Shown in pieces: positions 45,210 through 56,699 of a stretch of 64,000 nucleotides of DNA. The stretch is from Amphibalanus amphitrite (taxonomy: Eukaryota > Arthropoda > Thecostraca > Balanomorpha > Balanidae): contig NW_024881854.1 of NCBI RefSeq assembly GCF_019059575.1, positions 372,001 to 436,000 of the forward strand, read 5' to 3'. The notes under the pieces are model-generated. The model was not told the origin of the DNA. It did no database searches and was given only the letters and a program-made list of their open reading frames with translations. Positions within the stretch are counted from its first letter, which is position 1; each line of letters begins with the position of its first letter. A program made the translations under genes and the position numbers.

Positions 45210-48200
45210 GCCGGACGGAACATTTCACAACCAGCGCCCCATCATTCGGCAGCGTCCCTGTCCCAAACGGTAGTGGATCCTGGTGGGGCCAGTAACTGCC
45301 CATCTGGAGAGGCTGATACGACCTCCCTGAATGATCGCTTGTTTCGCGTCGGCTGCTATAACTGCGAGGGAGCATTAAGCGCCGCCGCTTACATTGCCGT
45401 CCTGTTTGAGGACTTAGATGTATTGTTTCTCTCCGAGACATGGGTATCCTGTGCCGAAGCAGACCTCCTGGGGGATGCCCTTAACTGCTACGATGTTGAT
45501 AATGTACAAATATTTCAATCGTTTGCGATGGAGACACCTCCAGGCGCTGGAGAAGGGCGCCGGCGCGGCGGGACAGCCATGATATGCAGGTGTGATGACT
45601 CTTTTACGTTTGCTCAGATTGAGTGCGAGTCGTCTCGTCTTTTGGGGCTCCAAATAAGCAGCGGTGGGCTGCCAGTGCTCAATGTTATAGGCTGCTACAT
45701 GCCGTACTTTAGTGGCACTTTTGAGCAGTTAGAACTGTATAGAGATACGTGCGCGAGCTTGGACTCCATGATGTGTGAAATCAGACCTGCAGCGCCAATT
45801 ATGCTACTCGGAGATTTTAACTGTGCTCTCCCACGACTCCCACTCGCTCAGCGTCCAGCTCAATGGGCAAGACTCCATGGCTTTAACGCATTTAGCCGCG
45901 AGTTACAGCGACTTCTGGACGCACATGACTTAGTAACGGCGGAGTTCAGATTTAGTCAGTCACTAGACTATACGTATGAGCGCGGTGGCTATTCGACACA
46001 CATTGATCACATCTTAGTACCACATGACTTCATTTTTAGTCAGTTGCAGTCTTGCCACATCATTCAGCCATGTGTCGATAACTTGAGCCCACATTTACCT
46101 CTGATTTGCACACTATCCCTCACAGTAAGGCGGTGCCAGAAGGCGGCGGGGAGTGCATTTTCACCGGCTCGCACGGTGTTAAACTGGAGCTGTGATGTTC
46201 GGAACGATGAATACCGTAGACGTCTAGCCCAGCTTCTGGTTTTGCGCAATCCGGAAGACTTGGATGTCGAGCAGCTGGACAGCCACCTGACGGCATCTAT
46301 TCATCGAGCTGCGTCCGAGTCCGGCTGTTCTCGCCGCTGGAAACCGCCAAAGTCTTGGTGGACTCCGGCTGTCTCTGCAGCCCGTGATCGCGCTCGGTTT
46401 TGGCACCGATTGTGGGTAGAGTCAGATCGTCCACAGCTGACGGTGCTTCACAGCTGTTTTCGTGCTGCACGGCGAGATTATCGACGAGCTCGTGTCGCAG
46501 CCGCACGAGCCAAGGTGGACGACAGCGCTCGTCTGATGGCAGCGTTTCGCCGTGACGGTAACGTAAAACAGTTTTGGCGGCAGGTTGAGAGAGCGCGGAG
46601 AGGCTCAGCTACCCCTCGTGCGACACTCTCGGCTGATGATCTTGCTGACCACTTCAGCCTCACGCACAGGGACGGTGATTCTGAGGGGCTTGCAGCTGAG
46701 CACGAGACCGTTCATAAGTTAGTAGACGCATATAGGACATCTGCGCTTGAAGCACCGGGTCCCAGTAGGATCATAAGTGCCCGTGAAGTAGCGGGCCTTA
46801 TAACGGAGCTAAACAGGAATGCAGCTCCCGGCCCTGACGGTGTCACCGCCGACCATCTTATCCATGGCTCTTCACCAACGCTTCTGGACATAATCGCTCT
46901 CCTCTTATCTGCCAGCCTGGCCGAGATGCGAGTACCGTACAGCTTCCGGCGAAGCACAGTGGTCCCACTTATTAAAAAAAGCAGCTTGGACCCAAACTGT
47001 CCGGATAGCTACCGACCAATTTCTTTGGTGTCCACGGTATCAAAGCTGCTCGAATTACTGCTTCTTCGAGAAATCCAACTTTCTTTCCGACCTTCAGACC
47101 TACAGTTTGGATTCCTTCAGCGCCGGGGCACCAGAGAGGCAACGCTACTCGTCCAGGAAGCGGCTGGCCACTATTTGTTGCACGAATCCCCGCTGTTTGT
47201 CGCTAATCTCGACGCTCGTAAGTGCTTTGACCGAATATGGCACGCTGGCATCCTACTTCGGGCTAAAGACTACTTATCTCGCCGAAGCTGGCTGGTTTTA
47301 GCCTTCTGGTATAGCGACCTCTCAGCACGAGTTCGGTTCGGAGGTTCTATATCGGATGCGTTTTCCGTACGACGAGGGGTGAGGCAAGGTGCGCTTCTGT
47401 CACCATGCTTGGCCAATATTTTCTTAAGGCCGCTGATACAGCAACTGGACGCTACCGGCCTTGGTGCAATGGTCTGTGGTAAGCATGTCCCAGTAGTGGC
47501 TTACGCTGATGACCTCCTAGTCATGTCGGGGAACGCACTTGACTTGCAAAAGCTATTGGATTCTGTCTCAGAATTCTCAGTTAGCTGGAGGCTCGAATTT
47601 GTTAACCTTCGCCCTGGTGGGGGGGGGGGGGGCCATTTTGGCCCCCCCCTGTGGTTTTTCAGCGATAACTCAGAAACCACTTGAGTTAGCGCCCTGAAAC
47701 TTTGTATAGCTGTTTATTCAACATTTTTACATCATGTCCTTTTTTGGGGGGTTCGGGTCAGGTCAGGTCAGGTCACAAGGTCACCAAAACTGACACCACC
47801 TCTAAAAAAGTTCAAAGCTCTCTCAAAGGCACAGCTTTTATCCGATCGATGTAAAATTTACAGTACTTGAAGATGTCACCCAGCTCTACAAAATGGCTAT
47901 CTCGGATTTTTTATAAATGTGACCTAAGGTCAGGTCAGGTCATCGCTGCTCCCCATTATAAGTCAATGGGAGAATCGAAAAGTAGTTGTTTTTCAGCTAA
48001 ATCGGGCGTGATTGTTCCTATATTTCGTTATTGAAGTGTCTTGGGTCAGCAAATCACAGCCCATGTGAAACCATTTGCTTGTGACCTCGCTGAGGTCACG
48101 CTAGGTCATCTCCCTGGTCACCAGAGGTCACCAGCGGTTTTTCTGCACTTACTTGTTATTGAATAGAGATAGAGACTCCGTTCGACGTTTATCGTGTTTG

Positions 48201-49560
48201 TCTCGTCAATGCGGATCGAATGATATGCAGCATGACCTATTTCGGTAAGGTCATGACCTTGACCTGAGGTCAAATTTTCAAAATGACCTTTCGAGGTCAA
48301 ACTATATATCATTCGACGCGTCTCGACGAGCCAAGCACGATGGTGCATGAATCGTTTCTCTATTTTCTCGTGAATGCATGCTATAGTTAAAAACATTTTC
48401 AACGAAATTTGCCAAGTTGACCTTGCATGACCTCTGTAGGCCAAACCGTTGAGCTGAGGTCAAATCTGACGAACCTTGGCGAAAGAGCTTGAAAAGAGCT
48501 ATCGATTGCTTTTTTCCGCGGCTCTCTAGCTCTTCTAGTTTCCGAGCTACAGCGGAATATGTCCGGCAACACCGAAAACACTGAAATTTGACCTATGATG
48601 ACCTCTAGCGACCTCAATATTGACCTTAGCGAAAAAATGACCGAAATACTTTCGAACGTACTTGTTATGGGCTTTCGTTTGCTTTTTTCCGCGTCTTCCT
48701 AGCCCTCTTCGTTTTCGAGTTAGACGGGGGGGGTCATTTTGGCCCCCCCCACCAGGGCGAAGGTGGCTCAGACCCACACCAGGGCGCGGGTTAACCCGGT
48801 TCCGAGCGCAACCAAAAGTCACTGTTTCATTTTCGGTGCTGGTCTTTTAGCCCAGCGACCTGAGTGGCACTTATGCAACCAGTTGCTCACGTGTAAGGAA
48901 TACACTGAGCACCTTGGTGTTCAGCTGCATCCGAACCTTCAGGGCCGAGTGCACGTAGATGCACGCGTGTCCCGTGGACGAGGCGCCTATTTCGGTCTCT
49001 CCCGAGCGGGTTTGTTCAGCTCGCAGCTCCCTGGCCCTGACAAAGCTTTCCTTTGGCGAGCCATAGTATCCCCGACCCTGTTATTTGGTTGTGCTCTGTG
49101 CCCTCTGGGACCCGCCGACATCTCTCGTCTCGAGTCCTGGCAAGCAGCAACAGTCAAAGCTGCCTTACGTTTGCCATCCAGAGCCCACCACACAGCTTTG
49201 CTCGCTGCTCTGCACATACCGAAGGTGCAGGAGACTCTACGTCGCTCCATCATCGCGTGCTTCCGTGATGCGTTCCGCGAAAATCACCGCCTACGCCAAA
49301 TTCTGGTTGCCAGCCTGGCCACTCTTGTTCTTGGGGATGCCTCATCGGGATACTGCGCGCCTATCGTTAGATTTATGTTCATCGTATGTGGGGCCAATAT
49401 GAGTGTGCTTCTACAGGTTGCTGGAGGTCATATCCCACCTGAGATTATGTACACCCCAAGACCCCCCTGTGGAGTCACCGACTCGCTCAGTTGGCTCCTG
49501 GCTCAGAACACTGGGGAGGCATGGGCACTAATACAAATGATATTAGCGCCACCCATATGA
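45210..49560 (+). CDS. LINE ORF2: endonuclease-reverse transcriptase (split by TTAA insertion)
   Basis: The frame is open from 45210 (first stop upstream at 45207) to 47605, then resumes at 48795 and ends at TGA 49558-49560. Joining the parts gives 3162 nt, an exact multiple of three, with no stop or frameshift. N-terminal domain: APE endonuclease with GDFNC, HIDHIL and a closing 'SPH' motif. Middle: RT with 'AAPGPDGV', 'YRPISLVS', 'GVRQGALLSP' and catalytic YADD at 47502-47513. The C-terminal part covers thumb and tail; I see no zinc knuckle. No convincing ATG lies before the endonuclease, so the 5' end is probably truncated. The clade (Jockey/CR1 group) is my inference. Confidence 0.88.
47602..48794. 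mobile_element. TTAA element inserted in the LINE ORF, tip CGCCCTGGTGGGG
   Basis: Ends TTAACCTTCGCCCTGGTGGG and CACCAGGGCGCGGGTTAA with TTAA duplicated. Right tip duplicated around 'aaggtggctcagaccc'. The hairpin is G-run/'ccattttgg'/C-run at both ends. Contains AGGTCATGACCT (48248-48259), the 'ccccattataagtcaatggg' block (47951-47970) and both halves of the inverted core (48193-48235, 48303-48342). Dense AGGTCA hexamers; no ORF. Confidence 0.93.
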
Positions 49561-49723
49561 TAGTGTTATGTTGTTTTTGGTATGCCTATGTTTTGGTGCC
49601 TACGTATGATTGTGCATATGTTTTCTGGCGTATGTCTTGTGTGCATTGTGTATGTTTGTTATGCCCATGCTTGTCTTGTCTCTAGACGTAATACAATTGA
49701 TGATGATGATGATGATGATGATA

Positions 49724-50412
49724 GCGAAAAAACTTCAAAATTGATGATGTCAAATTTTCAAACTCAATTTTCATGAATTCTAGACCTCGTAGCGCAAAAC
49801 AAAGACCACCATTAGACTCCCCGTGACGAGCTGCATCGAATCAATACCCATTTTATGCAAACATATCAACTTTGAAATTTGACCTTTTTTGACCTGACCT
49901 TGACCTGACCTCCACCAGAAAGTGACCTAAACCGTACCTGATGGTCTTATAACCAACACCATTGAGTTGGAAATGAAAAACTGGCCATAAAACATGCATC
50001 GCATAACCTTAGTAAAGTTGGGTTCATGTGGTGACCCTTGGTGACCTTTGGTGACCTGACCTGTGACCTGACCTGGTATGACCAGTGACCTCTAACAGCA
50101 ACATATCTACTAGGCAACTGACGCCCTATCGCTGATTCCCGACAAAATGCGTTTTCCTCGGTGTTATAGCGCATTCCCTAGAAGACCCGTGAACGGTGAA
50201 ACATTTTATCTTTGACCTGACCTGTGACGTCATCGGTGACCCCGAGGTCAATGAAATTTTGTTTCCTTCGACAAATTTGACAGGCCTTTCGAACGCCGTT
50301 TGAATTTTGCGGATCCGTCCAGTAGTTTCGGAGATACGAGGGGGGGCAAAAAATAGCCCCCCCCCCCCCACCAGGTCGCGTTATAAACAGACCCCACCAG
50401 GGCGCGGGTTAA
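49724..50412. mobile_element. TTAA element, 5' part missing, tip CGCCCTGGTGGGG
   Basis: The right end GGCGCGGGTTAA is at 50401-50412, with the duplicated tip 'ccaccaggtcgcgttataa' and the G-run hairpin (50340-50371). The left part begins abruptly after the LINE tail. 49735-49850 repeats at 62800-62910. Runs of TGACCT (49880-49925, 50030-50095). Confidence 0.75.
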
Positions 50413-50617
50413 GGAGGTATTTTGTCCGGTTTACTTTTCCAAATGCTACATTCAATAGGTCGTTGGAAAGCTAAAAGTGCAAAGTTCCTCATAATAGGTG
50501 ACATATAGTACCTAGACTATGGTAAAATGGGCGGATGAGAAAAATGAGAAATATCTCAGGCTATAGTGTGCTTTCAAGCAAAAGGCTGGAGAAAAAGGGG
50601 TCAAAAATTGAGCTCTA

Positions 50618-52684
50618 TTAACCCGCGCCCCACTGGGGTCTGTGTATAACACGCCCTACTGGGGGGGGGGGGGGGCTATTCATAGCCCCCCATCTAACTC
50701 CGAAACTACTGGGCCGATCGTCAAAATTCAAACGGCGTCTGATAGCCCCGGAAAAACTGTCGAGCGAAACCTAATTTCATTGACCTCGAGGTCACCGATG
50801 ACGTCACAGGTCAGGTCAAAGTAAAAATTATTGGCATTTTGGCTTGTTCACATTTTGGGCTCTGGCCGCCGTCTTACAAGTCAGATCAGGCTCATTTTTG
50901 GTTTCCACACTCGTGAACAGATTCTCTAAATACCTTGAGGGTACCAAACTTGTACTTTGATTTTCAGGTCAGGGTCAGGTCATCACAGGTCACGAAAATA
51001 TTATACCATGCGTCGGTCACGTGACACATGTTTTATGGTCCATTTAGGCCATAGATTTCGAATTTGATGTCGTCTGTATCATTCGAGGTCATTTTGAGTC
51101 GAATTTAGCTTAGGTCAGGTCACTTTCAGGTCAAAGTCAAATTTTGAAGTTAACCCTCGCATGTGTGCGGCGTTTGCCAGCTTCTAATGTGTAGGGGGGG
51201 GGGTCGGTTGGACCCCCCCCTTGCCGTTTGGCCCCTGATCGAGCTAGAGCTTCGCGGAAAAAACGAGCGTGTTGCCCGTGACGAGAGGAAGCCGATGATA
51301 CCCAATTTTAAGGTCCTAGGTCATTGGTTGACCTTCCAGGTCAGGTCAATGACCCAAAGTCGGGAAAATCGGGACCTGTTAGAAAGTCGTAAAGTGTGGC
51401 TGCTAAGGGGTTTTTCGGGGTGCTGATCACGAATATCGTGTTAGTTTTGATCACAGATGATGTCTTGAAGCATTTAGACCAGGTCGGGTCAGGTCAGGTC
51501 AGGTCGACCAGTAGGCGTCGTGACGGGTATTCGTAGTACGTGTCAACCGCCTCTGACAGCTTCGTAACATGTTACGAAGTCACCAAAACTACTTCGTAAA
51601 TGTTCAAATGGTTGCTAAATTCGAATTCAGCTCCAAAAACTAGCCTAGAAACATGTAAAACTCGAAAAAGTGACCCGAGGTCACCCGAGGTCACCAAAGG
51701 TCAGTGACCTGACCTGACCTTCAGGTGACCTTGACACACACGGGAGTAACATCAAATCACATGTTTGAACTTTGAAACCACGAAAAGCTTGCAAACACGC
51801 GGCTAGTGCGAGCCGACATACGCGAAATCGCGATTCCGGCCAAACATGGTCTCGGAAAAGAGGTCACAGGTCAAAGGTCATTTGGGTCAGGGTCATGAAA
51901 TTTTCAGGGTAGGTGTAAAATTGATCAATACGAGGGTACTGAAAGTTTCGTCGCGATCGGCCGCTTTTTACGCGAGTTATTCGCGAAAAACCATGGGGGG
52001 GTCCATCCGACCCCCCCCTACACATGCGAGGGTTAAAATTTTTCAACAAAAAAGGTGTCTATTGGATGCAGTTTGAGCTCAGGAACACGATGGTGCCATT
52101 TATATTGGTGTACGATGTCAAATACGTACTGAAAAATTGATTTGAAAAATTAATAATTGTGAATTTTTTGCAATAATGCGTATAACTTGGCCATTTTTGA
52201 AGATATTTAGCTAAAACTTGCTAGAGTTAGTCATAATCATGCGTTCTGTCACATATATTCCGATTTTTTCGAAAAGTCAAAAACTTTTTGAAAAAAAATA
52301 AAAATATAAATTTTGAATATTATTATATAAAATTTTCAAAATTTTCAAAATTTTGAAAATCCGAGATAGCAGTTTGATAGCGCGGTCAATTCTGAGTCCT
52401 TTCATGCAAAGAAATTGGATCTAGCTTAAAAACTGAGCTCTTGGGAGCGATTGCCGTGGTTCAATGTTTTGCGTCGAAATCGGACGAACATGACGTCACT
52501 CTGACGTCATTTCCGGCCGACCTATGGTAGCTACGAAGTTCAAATTTTGACACAAGGTGTCAAATTGGTGCAGCCGAAGGTACAGAAAGTTTGGCGTCGA
52601 TCCGTCAATCGGCTTGGAAGTTATTGCAGAAAAACGGGAGGGGGGCTATAAATAGCCCCCCCCCCCCAGTGGGGCGCGGGTTAA
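50618..52684. mobile_element. TTAA element, tip CGCCCCACTGGGG, hosting another TTAA element
   Basis: Ends TTAACCCGCGCCCCACTGGG and CCCAGTGGGGCGCGGGTTAA. Left tip duplicated around 'tctgtgtataaca'. The hairpin is G-run/'ctattcatag'/C-run. Interrupted at 51150-52036. It shares its right TTAA with the next element. Confidence 0.9.
51150..52036. mobile_element. TTAA element, tip CGCATGTGTAGGGG
   Basis: Ends TTAACCCTCGCATGTG and CACATGCGAGGGTTAA, TTAA duplicated. Left tip duplicated around 'cggcgtttgccagcttcta'. The hairpin is G-run/'tcggttgga'/C-run. The central part has tandem 'aggtcaggtcaggtc' (51486-51504) and TGACCT clusters (51700-51735). Confidence 0.9.
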
Positions 52685-53632
52685 CCCTCGCACGACCAGG
52701 CCATTTCTCATAACACGAACGACCAGGGGGGGGGGGTTGTTACGACCCCCCCCCTGGCGTTTCGAAACGGAAGGTCGTAGAGCTTAGCGGAAAAAACCAA
52801 CGGATTGCTCTCAACGAGATCTCGCGATTGGTGGTATATTTTTTGGTCCTAGGTCAACATTTGACCTACTTTTGACCGGTCAAAGGTCAAATTTTCGGAA
52901 AAATTGACTTTTTTCAACTTTCGGCGGCGATTGCGGCAAAACGGTGGGAGATATCGACTTGAAACCTTCACTATCGTGTTCCTTGATCAATTCTCTATCG
53001 TTTGGTATGTATTTCGTTTCCCTAGCTCTAAAAATGGCGCGTTGGGAGCGCCGGAAGTCGGCAAGGTCACAGTCGGCGGCAGAAATTCGAAAAATCAAAA
53101 TTTAAATTTTTGAAATCTGATTGTATTTTTGGATTTGGGAGGTCCATTTGCTCCCTATAGAAGCTAATATTGCTGCATATTCCCATTGAGGTGACAAGAA
53201 TTAGCAAAATAGTGGTTCGGGCGCTTTTCAAAAATAGTACCGGACGCTGTTCCTCTTGTGACGTCATAGCTCCGTGACCTGACCCGACCCGGTCAAAATT
53301 CTTATACCATATGATAGCCAATACTTGCCCCAACATGCATGGGAAGTTTCATCACGATCCATCAACCGATGTCCGTACCACCGGCAGGAAACCTCGGGCG
53401 TTGGCACTCAGTTTGTGAAAATCCGGCCGGAGGCTGTACCTCTTATGACGTCATAACTCCGTGACCTGACATGACCCGATCAATTTTTTTTCGGCAAAAG
53501 ATGCGCAAAGGTTGCCCCAGAGGGTGTTGAAAATTTCAGCCCGCTAAGACAAGCCGTTTAGCGTGCACTTCGAAAAAACCTCAGGGGGGGGGGGTTGATA
53601 CAACCCCCCCCCCCTAGGCGTTCTAGGGTTAA
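52681..53632. mobile_element. TTAA element with imperfect tips (CGACCAGGGGG / CCTAGGCGTTC)
   Basis: It starts TTAACCCTCGCACGACCAGG and ends CCTAGGCGTTCTAGGGTTAA, matching at about 16 of 20 as inverted repeats. Left tip duplicated around 'ccatttctcataacacg'. Hairpins G-run/'ttgttacga'/C-run and G-run/'ttgatacaa'/C-run. It abuts the previous element, sharing one TTAA. Confidence 0.85.
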
Positions 53633-54157
53633 ACTACTATTTCAGTTTAAAAGCTCATTTCAAAGGTGGACTATTTCCTTTAATGTTTACAGCCCCTGAA
53701 CAATAACCATTGCAAAGGTGACCGGGGTCCATTGAAACGGCCTGTGGCCCTGTTTCAACTGACCCTCAGAGAAGCGTTTCAATTGACCCCATCCGCTCCC
53801 GCCATCTCGCACGCGCCGTAAAGCACATGTCAAACGAGCTGGAGGGACGGCATCATGCTGAATGAAGGGCCAAATAAGGTGTTATTCCGGAGCCAGGAGT
53901 TTTTTCTTTCAGCAAACAAAGGTATATGAGATATCACAAAATATTCATAAAAACGATTTCTCCCAAACGCCCTTCAAAAACACAAAAGCAAGTGTCAAAT
54001 CAAAATTACCGTCCGTTTGCCGCCCAAACGCCGTTGACAAAGGAAGTGGTCGAGCGCGGATGCGCAGTGGTGTCGGCAACGCCATATGTTGCATACTGTT
54101 GAAAATAAAGCCATGTTTCATCTGACCCCGTGTTTCAACTGGCCCCGCTCTCCCCTA

Positions 54158-55489
54158 TAAACAGCACGGAACAATGCAATTATGTTTGTTTTGCAACACT
54201 AACAAGGCTAAAAAATGATTTATTTTGGCCGTTTTCACGACGGAACTTTCGCAGAGGAACTTATTTAATACCTAAAAAGTACCTACCCTTAGAGGCCTTA
54301 ACATCCCTCAAACTGAAATATTTTATGTTCAAAATAATTTTAGAAGTTTAAATCTGGGCATTTTTTGCCCTCAAATCACTTATTTATTTACAAACACAGC
54401 AATTTTTGGTTCTAGTAGCCCACCTTTCGACTATGAGGTATTAAATCAGCGTGGCAACTTGCTCCCTCTTTGCTCCCTCGGGTATCTAATTCCGGAATTC
54501 TTAAAAACAAGGAAAGTATATATCGAGTTCTCTTTTATACCTATTCAGTTATGTTTTAATGGTGATTAAAATATGACAAATTTTTTAATTACATTTCATA
54601 TAAGAAAACACGCAAAACAATGAAACAAAAATAACTACGGCAGATAATTACCTTCAGGTATCTAATTCCGACCAATCAGCACCTCAGTAGGATATGACGT
54701 CATACAAGAATGGTGGTGAAGGCCGTTTGCAGTCCCGGCCGGTAGGTCACGTGACCGCCGGGCGCCTCGGGTCACGCGGCGGTCGGGAGTCGGACGCGGG
54801 GCGTGGTCGCGGGCGGACGCGCGGGGCATCATGCTTTGCTTTGCTTGCTTTGTCAACTTCATATAACTTACTATCGCATTCGTGTGAAAGCCAAACACTG
54901 CTCAGTGCCCTTAGAAATTGAGTTTTGGAAAGCTCAAGTCCCTATAGCTCCTCAGGTCGGCAACAGTTGAAGCCTCATCTGAACCCATGTGAAAAAACGA
55001 CGGTAAGGAACCTTGTGTTGCTTTTTCTTTTACCGTCATAATTATCTCAAACCATCACAATTTTGAGTTGCCACATTGTCTGCTTCACTACATTCGTGTA
55101 AAACTTGGGTGAAGGCTGGTGGCTCAAAGAAAGGTGAAGATATTTCTTTAAGTGCCTAATCCGTGAAATTGAAATATCCCGGCTTTACAAATCTACACTT
55201 TTCATTTTCTCCACGATACATTTTTTAAAATTGTTTAAATTTTATCTACATTTGTTAAAATCGGGGCTTTGGTTTTTTGTAAACTAGATCATAAAGTTTA
55301 CTATAGTTTTGTGTAACCTGATGGCTGAAGAAAATAGTAATTTTGCTAAAATGATGTGCGGAAATTTGTTGCTTTCCAAATCAAATTACTCATACCTATA
55401 TTTCATTCAAAATTAGGAGGCATTATTACTGTTTTTTCTTGTAACATGAACTGAGTTTGGGTACGGTGCTCCGGAAACGTTGTGGAACT
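54158..55489. other. AT-rich stretch with an embedded CpG-rich segment (54690-54840)
   Basis: The CpG-rich part has TGACGTCA at 54695, the palindrome GGTCACGTGACC at 54746-54757, and 'gcgggcggacgcgcgg'. It could be an orphan promoter, but no gene is visible downstream. The rest shows no supported feature. Confidence 0.3.
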
Positions 55490-56366
55490 TTAACCCTATT
55501 AGTGGCAGGGGGGGGTTGTTTTCATCCACCCCTCAGGTTTTTCGGGAATATCTCCGAAACCGCTGAAGCTACGATGCTGAAATTTTCTGACTTTTCCTAA
55601 AACTAAATTGGGCACATTCCCTGAAAATTTCAAGTTCATAACTTTACCAAGGGCGGCTCCAGAGCACTGGGAATTGGGGGGTCCTATTCGTGAAGCGAGT
55701 CATTTGGGCGATGATCACGATGCTGATGTATTAGAACTGTATGCACCAGTTTTATCATGTGATAACATATACAAAGTTATTGTGCATCCTCTTTTGACAC
55801 GTTTTTGCTATAATAGGCGGATCCAGGCGTCCAAAAAGGGGGGTTATGTTTTACCTCCCAACATAGGTGCCCTGACACCGCCTATGCATGACCAATACAA
55901 TTGTAGTCGTTCTCTCATAAGAAAATTGTAACATAACAAGACCATTACCACCCTTTTTAGAAACAGTACCAACAAAAACCTTATTTGCTATACTTTTTGT
56001 GTACCCCCAATCTCAATGATCTGTATCCGCCTATGATTTTTGAAAATGCATATTTTTAGGATCCATGTGAATTCCTGGTTCATTCTTTATCGATCGGCAA
56101 AAGTTGCGTTAAGATTGGTTCAGAAACCTGGCCGTGATAAGCAGTCTAAAATGTATCTGCAATTTGCCCGTTTTTACCCCCCTCAACCCCCCTTTTGACA
56201 TTTTCTTAATTTTTTTTTTAGAAATGTAGATCACGTTGAGCGAAGTCGAATGCCGTTTGAATTTTGAAAATCGGCCCGTTAGATCTCGAGATATCAAGGG
56301 GGGGTTGTAAACAGCCCCCCCTGCCACTAATAGGGGTAGCCAGGAGCCTGCCACTAATAGGGTTAA
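55490..56366. mobile_element. TTAA family D element, copy 3
   Basis: Ends TTAACCCTATTAGTGGCAG and CTGCCACTAATAGGGTTAA, tip duplicated at the right. Same orientation as copy 2. It retains the site ('ctaatacatc' in reverse, near 55720) where copy 1 received the TTAT element. Confidence 0.9.
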
Positions 56367-56699
56367 GCTAGCTAGAGCAGTTTTCATAAAAATTGTTTAG
56401 ATAGTTGACATGGCTTGTTGAGAACTCTTTTGCTGTTTCTAAAAAAGTGAAAAAATATTTTCCTGCATTAAGCACACAAGGCATGTTATTCTCATAAGCT
56501 ATCGAATGTGTGTGTGTGTTTTTTTTAAGCTGTTTTTTTAAGTTTTTAAGCTGTAACTTCAGTTACTTCACTTTAGAACATATTGCCCAGAATGCGTCAC
56601 TGATCATGAGCTGGTATATCATATCATATGTAGCAAATACATAAATGAGAATAGTGTGTCATGAATTTTTGTGCATGCTTCTGGATCATCTGTAATTAC
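56367..56699. other. Unassigned AT-rich stretch
   Basis: Short T-runs and a TG run near 56508-56518; nothing else recognised. Confidence 0.3.

Larger units (their letters stand above)
45197..49723 (+). mobile_element. APE-type LINE retrotransposon with (GAT)n tail
   Basis: One long reading frame with endonuclease and reverse transcriptase, a short 3' UTR (49561-49697) and a TGA/GAT microsatellite tail (49698-49722), as in several Jockey/CR1-group LINEs. The left flank is family A sequence and the right flank is the TTAA element ending at 50412, so flanking sequence was lost at integration. It is split by a TTAA element at 47602-48794. Confidence 0.9.
42451..54157. mobile_element. GGGGAGAG element (TA target), copy 2, 11.7 kb with nested elements
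   Basis: The body 42453-54155 starts GGGGAGAACGGGGCCAGTTG and ends CTGGCCCCGCTCTCCCC, TA on both sides. Its own sequence survives as 42453-42596, 43552-43678, 50413-50617 and 53633-54155. It aligns in reverse with the copy at 29831. Insertions are GGGGAGAG element 42597, the TTAA/LINE complex 43679-50412 and the TTAA pair 50618-53632. A 14-bp loss at the 50412 junction lies between direct TAAGG repeats. Confidence 0.8.
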
